From: Fidelibacterota bacterium 46_43
GTDB taxonomy: Bacteria > Fidelibacterota > Fidelibacteria > Fidelibacterales > Fidelibacteraceae
NCBI GenBank assembly: GCA_001509335.1
Contig: LGGY01000077.1
Span: forward strand, 1-5,536
Length of the DNA stretch: 5,536 nt
Direction: 5' to 3'
Below are positions 1 through 5,536 of the stretch, piece after piece. The notes below the pieces were generated by a model, which saw only the letters and a list, made by a program, of their open reading frames with translations, did no database searches and was not told the DNA's origin. The position numbers and the translations under genes are program-made. How positions within the stretch are numbered: the stretch's first letter is position 1; the number at the start of each line of letters is the position of its first letter.

Positions 1-2522
1 ATTTCCTCCACGTCCAGTTCAACATATACGGAATCTCCGATCTCAAAGGCGATAGGTGCTGAAAGGAAAAGATCCCCTTTTACCACATCCGTCTGGCGCA
101 CCGTTCCTTCTCCCACAACCCGGGCCTGGCCGGATGCGGTGATTTTATTGGGGAAAATGTTGATGAGATCTTTGGCGTTGGGGATATCCACCACCGGATT
201 GTCTGTAATATTTTGACTCACAAAGACATCTACGGTTTCACCTTCTTTGTTTTCCGATGTGATGTTCAAATCCAGGTAAACCGGAACTTCAATCTGAGAA
301 TCAAAGACCACCTGAATGGAGACATCGGCAAAATCCACATTCTTTAGTTCCTCGGGTAATGAGGTAATGGACTGCTCAACGGGATCGATATCCACCGTCA
401 CCGTGTCAATATATCCCGATACTTCCGTAAAGGTCATATCCGTCAATTCCACATCCACCCTGATTTCCTGATTCAGGGAGAGGGTCATCACCGAATCATC
501 GGGAAGACTGATAGTGGAACGGTAGGCAATCTGCTGGTCTACGTCAGGGGACGTGTAATCCAGATCCAGAACATACCCATCCAAAGGAACCATGAATTCC
601 TGAGGAGCGGCCTCGTCCGACAGGTGAATGACTTCACGAAAAGGCTGTCCGTCTTTCAACAATTCCGGAAGGTTGAACACAACATCTGCAATCACACCGA
701 TATTATTGGTAAAAACCAGATTGAGATTTCCTTTCTGGAGGATGGCCATATCCAGTTTATTGTCGTCATCCAACGTGATCACACTATCTGTAACCATGGC
801 TTCCTGGGAGAATTTCCCGGTCACCTCACTAAATTTCAGTTCGGTTACCTGAATTTTCACCCGGATGGAATCGGTCACGTCATAAGAACCCAATTCATCT
901 GCCGGTGTTGTGACATGAGACTGGTACGTAATAAACTGCTCCAGTTCTGACCCACTGATTCGGGTCTGTGGAACGAGGGTATGATTGGCCAACGGAATCA
1001 CTATGGTGGTCAATCCCGGACCCAATTCCCGTTCCTCACGGATGGGGTCACCGGATGTATTAAAAAATTCAGGCATATCCAGCACCAGATTCGGCAGAGC
1101 TGCATTGGTGAGGTTGATCTGATTATCCACTTCGATGGTGATCGATCCTCTGGATATGTAAGCTTCATGGATTTCCGAAGCGGAGCTGACATCAATCTCA
1201 CCACTTTCCAGAATATTCTGAGGTTCTACAATCCCCGTAATCCGTTTAAATGTGATTTGCTCGGATGGGGAGACCCCGTAAATATTCATATCCACCTGGA
1301 AATCGTCATTTTTACTCAGGGGAACCTTGTTGGGGTATGTATCTTCCGTCCGGATTTCGTAAGAATAATAAACGGCTTGGTCTGACACATCCATCACCAG
1401 GGCCATATCATTGATATCGTACGTCACGTCTGTATTTTGATTGGCAGGAACGCTGATGGTCCTGGCAAAAGGCTGTACACCACTCTGATCCGGTGTTTCG
1501 TCCAGAGAGGCGACCTGAAGGTTAATCACGGCATTCACCGGCAGATCGTTTTGGATTGTGATACCCAGATTGCCTTCTTCAATAACAGCCCGTTGGATTT
1601 TATTTTTTTCTTCCGCCGCCAGGGTAATTGAGCTGGTGGTATCGATGACCTGTTCCGGTACAATGGCCGTCGCCTGGGAAACGACCAGATTCCGGGCCTG
1701 GGATTTAATGACAAAATAGGAGTTGCGGACCGATTCATCCACCACACCACTGGCTTCGCCGCTTCCTGCAATTTTACCCGAGACACGCACAATCATATTT
1801 CCCGGGAGTGTTTCTCCGGACACATCAATAATGCGGCTGCTGGAATCTCCGGGCATAACCCCGGTATTCCAGGTAGCCACCAGACCGGATCCAATGGGCG
1901 TAAGATCTGTCTTCAGCAATTCCACCTGAATCGGATATCCCAGTTCAACCACCAGGTCGTTCACAATTTTGATATTCTTCTCAATTGGCTCAAAATCGGT
2001 TCCCTGGGGGATGGTATAATTCTGTCCGTCTGCAGGCAAACCGGGAAAGACTTCCGTCATGGTAATCGCCGGGGTCAGGGCAGGATCGGTATCATTCAGT
2101 TCGATGTTCCCCAACTCCGACAGAGTACTGTTGGTAATGGGATCTACGCCTACCGTATCAAACTCCGATTTAAAATTTTTCTCGGTCCCTTCCACAGTAA
2201 CATCATCTACACTTTGGGATATGGCCTGGGGACTGATGGCATCCAGTTTCATGGCATCCAGTTTCAACTGATCTCCCACTTCCTGTTCTTCAATATGCAC
2301 TGTGTCTTTAAATACATATTGAAAGCCGTCCTCTCCCACGACAGCTTCCTTGTGAATCAGGGAATCTTCGGGGATAATGTCTTCTGCTTTAACAACCACC
2401 TTTGTGATGGGGGCATCCACCTCCACCTCCCATTGGGGAAGGGAGGGATTGGTATTAATTTCCATACAACCGGCCAACATGAGAATGGCTGTTATCAATA
2501 CTGCACTTTTCATGGTATTCAT
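1..2522 (-). CDS. Large acidic repeat lipoprotein, family not recognised (3' end outside window)
   Basis: I translated this frame by hand from 2522 to the window edge and found 840 codons without a stop; the C-terminus lies beyond position 1. Residues 1-19 form a lipoprotein signal: a short N-terminus with Lys5, a hydrophobic run, then LAGC with the lipidated Cys19. Residue +2 is Met, not Asp, which in enterobacterial rules would allow sorting to the outer membrane. The mature protein starts with a Pro/Trp-containing linker (about 22-36), a poorly defined region to about 285, then four tandem repeats of about 134-144 residues from 286 onward. The sequence alternates hydrophobic and polar residues, suggesting beta-sandwich modules. 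A hand count gives about 140 Asp+Glu against about 48 Lys+Arg, and no cysteine other than Cys19. The start at 2522 is chosen because GGAG (2529-2532) lies 6 bases upstream; in-frame ATGs at 2534 and 2513 are worse placed. The function is unknown; a cell-surface structural or adhesive role is inferred only from architecture. Confidence 0.9.
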   Translation of the reverse strand, partial: MNTMKSAVLITAILMLAGCMEINTNPSLPQWEVEVDAPITKVVVKAEDIIPEDSLIHKEAVVGEDGFQYVFKDTVHIEEQEVGDQLKLDAMKLDAISPQAISQSVDDVTVEGTEKNFKSEFDTVGVDPITNSTLSELGNIELNDTDPALTPAITMTEVFPGLPADGQNYTIPQGTDFEPIEKNIKIVNDLVVELGYPIQVELLKTDLTPIGSGLVATWNTGVMPGDSSSRIIDVSGETLPGNMIVRVSGKIAGSGEASGVVDESVRNSYFVIKSQARNLVVSQATAIVPEQVIDTTSSITLAAEEKNKIQRAVIEEGNLGITIQNDLPVNAVINLQVASLDETPDQSGVQPFARTISVPANQNTDVTYDINDMALVMDVSDQAVYYSYEIRTEDTYPNKVPLSKNDDFQVDMNIYGVSPSEQITFKRITGIVEPQNILESGEIDVSSASEIHEAYISRGSITIEVDNQINLTNAALPNLVLDMPEFFNTSGDPIREERELGPGLTTIVIPLANHTLVPQTRISGSELEQFITYQSHVTTPADELGSYDVTDSIRVKIQVTELKFSEVTGKFSQEAMVTDSVITLDDDNKLDMAILQKGNLNLVFTNNIGVIADVVFNLPELLKDGQPFREVIHLSDEAAPQEFMVPLDGYVLDLDYTSPDVDQQIAYRSTISLPDDSVMTLSLNQEIRVDVELTDMTFTEVSGYIDTVTVDIDPVEQSITSLPEELKNVDFADVSIQVVFDSQIEVPVYLDLNITSENKEGETVDVFVSQNITDNPVVDIPNAKDLINIFPNKITASGQARVVGEGTVRQTDVVKGDLFLSAPIAFEIGDSVYVELDVEE
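3..1667 (-). repeat. Four tandem protein-level repeats of about 134-144 residues in the lipoprotein
   Basis: Repeat starts align at residue 286 (AIVPEQV), 430 (GIVEPQN), 569 (GKFSQEA) and 703 (GYIDTVT), giving periods of 144, 139 and 134. About 28 residues into each unit is a matching strand pair: IEEGNLGITIQN, ISRGSITIEVDN, LQKGNLNLVFTN and FADVSIQVVFDS. Each complete unit ends with a strand pair leading into the Gly of the next unit, for example VELTDMTFTEVSG and VQVTEL-type KIQVTELKFSEVTG. DNA bounds are about 1667-1236, 1235-819, 818-417 and 416-3. The last unit is cut within its final strand (VYVELDVEE). The region 165-285 may be a further divergent copy. The units are diverged at DNA level, so this is old duplication, not recent slippage. 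Confidence 0.75.
2236..2265 (-). repeat. Perfect 15-bp tandem duplication inside the lipoprotein gene
   Basis: The 15-mer atggcatccagtttc occurs twice head to tail (2236-2250 and 2251-2265) on the plus strand. Read on the coding strand it gives a five-residue duplication, KLDAM followed by KLDAI, at about residues 87-96. Because it is a multiple of three it keeps the frame. Its perfection suggests a recent slippage event in the non-repeat N-terminal region of the protein. Confidence 0.85.
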
Positions 2523-2528
2523 CGATAT

Positions 2529-2532
2529 CTCC
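2529..2532 (-). promoter_or_regulatory. Ribosome binding site of the lipoprotein gene
   Basis: GGAG on the minus strand is separated by six bases (ATATCG) from the ATG at 2522. It decides between three in-frame ATGs: the one at 2534 overlaps the GGAG, and the one at 2513 would be 15 bases away. Confidence 0.7.
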
Positions 2533-2597
2533 ATATTGAATTCATTTAACAGAAATTACCACATTTTTCAGCGGAAGAATGTGATGTGTGTTAAATC

Positions 2598-2615
2598 CTG
2601 TGAATAGCTTCACAG
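2598..2615. promoter_or_regulatory. CRP/FNR-family-like palindromic operator
   Basis: The sequence TGTGA-N6-TCACA occupies 2599-2614 and extends one more base pair each side (CTGTGAA/TTCACAG arms of 7, four-base centre). It matches the core of the consensus bound by the CRP branch of the CRP/FNR superfamily. It is centred about 84 bp upstream of the lipoprotein start codon and about 20 bp downstream of the predicted transcription start of the candidate promoter at 2633-2660. There it would act as a repressor site, or as an activator site for a weaker promoter nearer the gene (for example the AT-rich stretch around 2544-2558). As RNA it could also form a short hairpin. Binding is inferred from sequence match alone. 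Confidence 0.4.
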
Positions 2616-2632
2616 TTACAAAAACGCCCTTA

Positions 2633-2660
2633 AATATAACATGATCATGATACTTTTCAA
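2633..2660 (-). promoter_or_regulatory. Candidate sigma70-type promoter for the lipoprotein gene
   Basis: On the minus strand TTGAAA (2655-2660) and TATATT (2633-2638) are separated by 16 bases, a reasonable -35/-10 pair. Transcription would start near 2626, leaving an untranslated leader of about 100 bases that includes the CRP-like palindrome. It lies just past the hppA hairpin, as expected for an independent unit. The region is AT-rich, so chance matches are possible. Confidence 0.45.
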
Positions 2661-2680
2661 TTTTTTTATTGAGAATAAAG

Positions 2681-2710
2681 ACAAAGAGGCAGTAAAAACT
2701 GCCTCTTTGT
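2681..2710 (-). terminator. Hairpin terminator of hppA
   Basis: A perfect 13-bp inverted repeat (2681-2693 with 2698-2710) encloses a four-base loop, TTTT on the minus strand. It starts 29 bases beyond the hppA stop codon. On the minus strand the stem is followed by CTTTATTCTC, a moderately T-rich tail; on the plus strand the flank is not T-rich. This fits a Rho-independent terminator for hppA that separates it from the lipoprotein gene. The tail is not a pure T run, so efficiency is uncertain. Confidence 0.75.
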
Positions 2711-2739
2711 GATATCCACAACATATCATAAAGGCCGGT

Positions 2740-5310
2740 TTATAAATACTGGGCCAGATTAAACCGCAGAATGAGTCCGATCGTAATAATACTGACCATT
2801 GTTGCCAATTTAATAGCAATATCCAAAGAGGGGCCGCTAGTGTCTTTCAGAGGATCTCCCACGGTGTCGCCCGTCACGGCAGCATGGTAACTTTCCATCA
2901 CCGTCCTGAATTTCGCATTTGTCTCGCGCATTTCCATCAAAACTCCATGATCCTCCTGAGAGAGTTTCAGAAATTCTCGGAACATAAATTTATCGTCCCG
3001 GTTCAGTTTTTCCCAAAGTTCATGAAGGGTTTCATCCTCAGAGGGTTTGACATTCCGGGAACCGTAGCAGTCTATGAGAGGTTTCAGATCTTTTTCCTGT
3101 TTTACATATTCATCCTGGACATATTCGATAATGTGCCCCATATAATCGGAGACTTCTTCATCGATGGAAAAGGCCAGGGGATTCAGATTTACCAGCTCGT
3201 ACAGAAATCGGTTGGTTTCATGTGTCAGGTAAAAAGGCCAGAGCCCCTGCCGCGAGATAGCTTTGATCCCATCCTCAATCTGAAAGCGGAGTGCTGATTT
3301 GGACCGTTCAATATATTTTTTGGCATTATCCCAGGCACCGCCGGCATTTGCCATAAAAATGGCCAAAATAATACCCACCAACAGATTACCCAACAGGAGT
3401 CCGATGACGGCAATGGGACCCAGGAGGAGTCCGGTTACAATTGGCGTCAAAATCACGATCATGGCGGGAGTTACCATTTTTTTCTGGGCAGCCAGTGTGG
3501 ATATGCGCACACAACTGCTGTAGTCGGGAGGTGTTTCACCGGTCATCACGCCTTTAATTTCATGGAACTGCCGGCGGACCTCATCAATCATTTCCCCGGC
3601 TGCCCGGGAGACAGCATCAATGGTTTTACTGATAAAAGAGGTGCAAAGAATCCCTCCGATAAAGAGTCCGATAATAAAGCGGATATCCATGATAGACGCT
3701 CCCAGGTAATCCAGGATTTGCAGGACATTGGCATCCTTGATATGGATATTCACGGCATCCAGGGAGATAATATCCACATTCATTCCCATCAGAGCGGCGC
3801 GGATTGTTTCGATAAAGGCGGCAATAAGGGTGATCGCTGTGAGAGCTGCCGCCCCGACACAGAGACCCTTTCCCCGGGCAGCGGTGGAATTCCCCAGTTC
3901 ATCCAGGGCATCGGTCCGTTGCCGGGTTTGGCTGGGCATTTCCGCCATTTCCGCCAGTCCACCGGCATTATCGGCAATGGGACCGAATCCGTCTGTTGCC
4001 AGGTTGATGCCAAGTGTGGAAAGCATCCCCACGGAAGCAAGTCCAATGGCAAAAAGACCGGAAGAGAAATTCTGAAATCCGCCACCGGTCCAGAATGCTA
4101 AAAACATGCCTACAATAATAAAGAAGAAAGTGGGAGCTGTCGAAATAAACCCGACAGAGAGTCCGGACGTAATCACCGTGGCATGGCCTGTCCGGGCCTG
4201 CGCCGCAATCCCTTTCACGGGGGAGAATGCGGCATTCGTATAGTAATCCGTGGAATATCCAATAGCCACACCTACCGCCAAGCCGAAAATAATGGGTAAA
4301 AAGAGGGACCAGAAATAACCAGGTATAAGAAAATGGATCACAAGAGCACTGAACGCCAGGGTCAGAATGGACGAAAAATTGATACCTTTATTGATGGCAT
4401 TCAGCAACCCAATCTGTTCCGTCTGTTCTTTGGTCCTGACGATATAGATCCCGAAAATAGATGCCAGTGTTCCCAGGGCAGCAATGATCATAGGCAGGGT
4501 TACAGCCTGATACAAAAAATCTGTCCCCGCAAAAGCACTGACAGCCAGGGCTGCGGCACCCAGTGTGGATCCGACATAAGATTCGTAAAGATCCGCCCCC
4601 ATACCGGCGACATCCCCTACATTATCCCCTACATTGTCGGCAATCACGGCTGGATTCCGGGGATCATCCTCAGGGATTCCCGCCTCCACCTTACCCACCA
4701 GGTCTGCTCCCATATCGGCTGCCTTAGTAAAAATACCACCACCGACACGGGCAAAGAGAGCCTGTGCCGAGGCACCAAAACCGAAACTCAACATGGTGGT
4801 GGTGATAATCTGGAGCTTTTCCACGGGATTGGGGATATTCACCGTCATCTCCAAAATCACAAACCAGACGATAATATCCAGGAGTCCCAACCCAACGACC
4901 ACCAAGCCCAGGACAGATCCACCCCGGAAGGAAATTTTCAGGGCTTCGTTCAGGGATGTACCGGCAGCATGGGTTGTCCGGCTGGATGCTTTGGTGGATG
5001 TCATCATGCCAATAAACCCACTGAGACCGGAGAAAAACGCACCTGTTAAAAAAGCAAAAGGGACAAACCCCGAAAGGGCACCAAATCCAAAAGCAAAAAT
5101 GAGTAAAAGGACAAAGGCCACCAGAAAAAAGATTCCTGAGGTTTTATACTGTTGCTTCAGGTAGGCAATGGCACCTTCCCGGATATATCCGGCGATAACC
5201 TGGATTCTTTCATGTCCCGCGTTTTGACCGGAAATCCAATGATACATCAGCCAAGCCACAAACAGGGCCGCTACTGATCCAAGAGGAACAATGATAAGGG
5301 CATATAGCAT
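2740..5310 (-). CDS. hppA: Membrane-bound ion-translocating pyrophosphatase (K+-dependent type, H+ or Na+ pump)
   Basis: Integral membrane enzyme that hydrolyses pyrophosphate to two phosphates and uses the energy to export H+ or Na+, recycling biosynthetic PPi into an ion gradient. The 856-residue protein has about 16 hydrophobic segments and the whole active site: Arg188, FTKAADMGADLVGKVE (194-209), PEDDPRNPAVIADNVGDNVGD (213-233, key Asp225, 229, 233), Asp240, Asp447 in GPIADN, Asn474, Lys481, and GDTVGDPLKDTSGPS (814-828; Asp815, Asp819, Lys822, Asp823), then Lys834. Ala477 and Gly480 after GNST predict K+ dependence (K+-independent enzymes have Lys and Thr). Glu243, in DLYES, is at the position of the gate glutamate of Na+ pumps such as the Thermotoga enzyme; ion choice cannot be settled from this alone. 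Usual bacterial length is about 660-730; the excess is mainly an insertion at about 669-808. ATG at 5310 has AGGAG six bases upstream. Monocistronic by its own promoter and terminator. Confidence 0.97.
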   Translation of the reverse strand: MLYALIIVPLGSVAALFVAWLMYHWISGQNAGHERIQVIAGYIREGAIAYLKQQYKTSGIFFLVAFVLLLIFAFGFGALSGFVPFAFLTGAFFSGLSGFIGMMTSTKASSRTTHAAGTSLNEALKISFRGGSVLGLVVVGLGLLDIIVWFVILEMTVNIPNPVEKLQIITTTMLSFGFGASAQALFARVGGGIFTKAADMGADLVGKVEAGIPEDDPRNPAVIADNVGDNVGDVAGMGADLYESYVGSTLGAAALAVSAFAGTDFLYQAVTLPMIIAALGTLASIFGIYIVRTKEQTEQIGLLNAINKGINFSSILTLAFSALVIHFLIPGYFWSLFLPIIFGLAVGVAIGYSTDYYTNAAFSPVKGIAAQARTGHATVITSGLSVGFISTAPTFFFIIVGMFLAFWTGGGFQNFSSGLFAIGLASVGMLSTLGINLATDGFGPIADNAGGLAEMAEMPSQTRQRTDALDELGNSTAARGKGLCVGAAALTAITLIAAFIETIRAALMGMNVDIISLDAVNIHIKDANVLQILDYLGASIMDIRFIIGLFIGGILCTSFISKTIDAVSRAAGEMIDEVRRQFHEIKGVMTGETPPDYSSCVRISTLAAQKKMVTPAMIVILTPIVTGLLLGPIAVIGLLLGNLLVGIILAIFMANAGGAWDNAKKYIERSKSALRFQIEDGIKAISRQGLWPFYLTHETNRFLYELVNLNPLAFSIDEEVSDYMGHIIEYVQDEYVKQEKDLKPLIDCYGSRNVKPSEDETLHELWEKLNRDDKFMFREFLKLSQEDHGVLMEMRETNAKFRTVMESYHAAVTGDTVGDPLKDTSGPSLDIAIKLATMVSIITIGLILRFNLAQYL
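2887..3306 (-). other. Extra cytoplasmic domain inserted in the last loop of the pyrophosphatase
   Basis: In ordinary family members NAGGAWDNAKKYIE is followed after only about 10-20 residues by the HKAAV.GDTVGDP motif. Here the two (655-668 and 809-820) are about 140 residues apart, an excess of about 125. The insert is charged, rich in Glu, Lys, Asp and aromatic residues, has no long hydrophobic run, and reads as mostly helical. It contains stretches such as LWPFYLTHETNRFLYE (690-705) and LHELWEKLNRDDKFMF (762-777). The frame is unbroken and flanking motifs are intact, so it is an in-frame domain and not a frameshift. The loop faces the cytoplasm beside the catalytic site, so a regulatory or oligomer-contact role is possible. 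I do not recognise the domain. Confidence 0.75.
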
Positions 5311-5316
5311 GATCGA

Positions 5317-5321
5317 CTCCT
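5317..5321 (-). promoter_or_regulatory. Ribosome binding site of hppA
   Basis: AGGAG on the minus strand stands six bases (TCGATC) before the ATG at 5310. It is a strong match at ideal spacing and fixes the start codon. The first residues, MLYALIIVPLGS, lead straight into the first membrane segment, as in the family. Confidence 0.8.
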
Positions 5322-5338
5322 ATTTTTTCAAGAGGTTG

Positions 5339-5367
5339 ATTTTAAAGATTCCAATGGTCAATCTCAA
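5339..5367 (-). promoter_or_regulatory. hppA: Sigma70-type promoter of hppA
   Basis: On the minus strand TTGAGA (5362-5367) and TAAAAT (5339-5344) are separated by exactly 17 bases. Each hexamer matches the consensus at five of six positions. Transcription would start near 5332, giving a leader of about 22 bases with the AGGAG site. The -35 hexamer is also one arm of a TTGAGA/TCTCAA dyad. Confidence 0.6.
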
Positions 5368-5408
5368 CCTATAAACATTGAGACGTTGTTCAGAAGTTGA
5401 GTGCTCAA
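5362..5408. promoter_or_regulatory. Paired TTGAG/CTCAA dyads overlapping and upstream of the hppA -35 element
   Basis: The plus strand has TCTCAA (5362-5367), TTGAGA (5378-5383), TTGAG (5397-5401) and CTCAA (5404-5408). The first two form a dyad with a 10-base spacer that includes the -35 box. The last two form a tight palindrome with a 2-base centre. Four copies of one 5-mer in 47 bases next to a promoter suggest an operator, but the word is short and no known regulator is matched. Confidence 0.3.
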
Positions 5409-5473
5409 TACACTTGCTGTTTATGGGGTCACAGATGGCAGGAGGTGAACAGTGGGCAGGCAACTATCTTCAA

Positions 5474-5501
5474 GAAGTTAGAAGCTGGAAGTTAGAAGTT
5501 A
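5474..5501. repeat. Four tandem 7-bp units (GAAGTTA type) in the non-coding region upstream of hppA
   Basis: The units are GAAGTTA, GAAGCTG, GAAGTTA and GAAGTTA, head to tail, followed directly by a GC-rich word with small inverted arms (gcg-tcgctt-cgc, 5502-5513). They lie about 107 bp or more upstream of the hppA promoter. No gene is visible in 5311-5536. The array looks like part of a degenerate intergenic repeat, possibly dispersed in the genome, but a single copy cannot show that. Confidence 0.6.
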
Positions 5502-5536
5502 GCGTCGCTTCGCTCCTGGTGTTTCAGCCGAAAGTC

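Noticed and set aside
624..1385. Plus-strand open frames opposite the lipoprotein gene
   Set aside because: They lie in the phase directly opposite the lipoprotein codons and arise because that gene has few codons whose complement is a stop. The repeat-structured minus-strand protein explains the region.
2523..2739. A riboswitch or small RNA in the gap between the two genes
   Set aside because: Beyond the hppA terminator hairpin and the short CRP-like palindrome I found no further extended pairing or known riboswitch core.
2542..2819. Small minus-strand frames across the hppA 3' end and the intergenic region
   Set aside because: They overlap the hppA terminator and promoter elements in other frames and lack ribosome binding sites and recognisable motifs.
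4333..5049. A long plus-strand open frame of 238 codons opposite hppA
   Set aside because: It is antisense to a certain hppA gene, its translation is low in hydrophobic structure and rich in Gly, His and Gln with no recognisable motif, and it has no supporting start signal. It is a shadow frame.
5423..5536. Plus-strand frame of 38 codons from the ATG at 5423, open to the window end
   Set aside because: There is no good Shine-Dalgarno sequence, it runs through the GAAGTTA tandem array, and the peptide has no recognisable feature. It might be the start of a divergent gene but cannot be supported here.
5501..5536. Possible C-terminal end of an upstream minus-strand gene
   Set aside because: Minus-strand frames here close within about 4-15 codons and only a few residues are visible, partly within the repeat-like word, so no coding claim is possible.

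Overview
The window carries two minus-strand genes and two short intergenic regions. Reading in the direction of transcription (high to low coordinates), it holds a non-coding leader (5536-5311), a complete membrane-bound ion-pumping pyrophosphatase gene (hppA, 5310-2740), an intergenic region with a hairpin terminator, a candidate promoter and a CRP/FNR-like palindrome (2739-2523), and a very long lipoprotein gene that starts at 2522 and is still open at the window edge (840 codons visible). No tRNA, rRNA, CRISPR array or insertion sequence was seen.

The pyrophosphatase is recognised with near certainty. All the signature motifs and catalytic Asp/Lys residues of the family are present. The Ala/Gly pair after the GNST motif predicts K+ dependence. 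The gate glutamate sits where Na+-pumping (and some H+-pumping) enzymes carry it, not where the plant H+ pumps do. The protein has 856 residues, well above the usual bacterial length. Most of the excess is a charged, probably helical insertion of about 125 residues in the last cytoplasmic loop, just before the final substrate-binding motif. This is the most unusual point in an otherwise standard gene.

The second gene encodes a secreted lipoprotein with a clear lipobox. It is strongly acidic, has no cysteine apart from the lipidated one, and is built from at least four tandem repeats of about 134-144 residues that look like beta-sandwich modules. I do not recognise its family. A surface or outer-membrane-anchored structural or adhesive role is inference only.

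The two genes are probably separate transcription units. A 13-bp perfect hairpin follows hppA, the lipoprotein gene has its own candidate promoter, and each gene has its own good Shine-Dalgarno sequence. Nothing in the sequence links their functions.

The organism is a bacterium of moderate GC content. A K+-dependent, possibly Na+-pumping PPase next to a large acidic repeat lipoprotein would fit a diderm of the Fibrobacteres-Chlorobi-Bacteroidetes sphere or a related candidate phylum, but this is a low-confidence impression. I see no convincing evidence of a new multi-gene system. The candidates for novelty are the pyrophosphatase insertion and the repeat lipoprotein.
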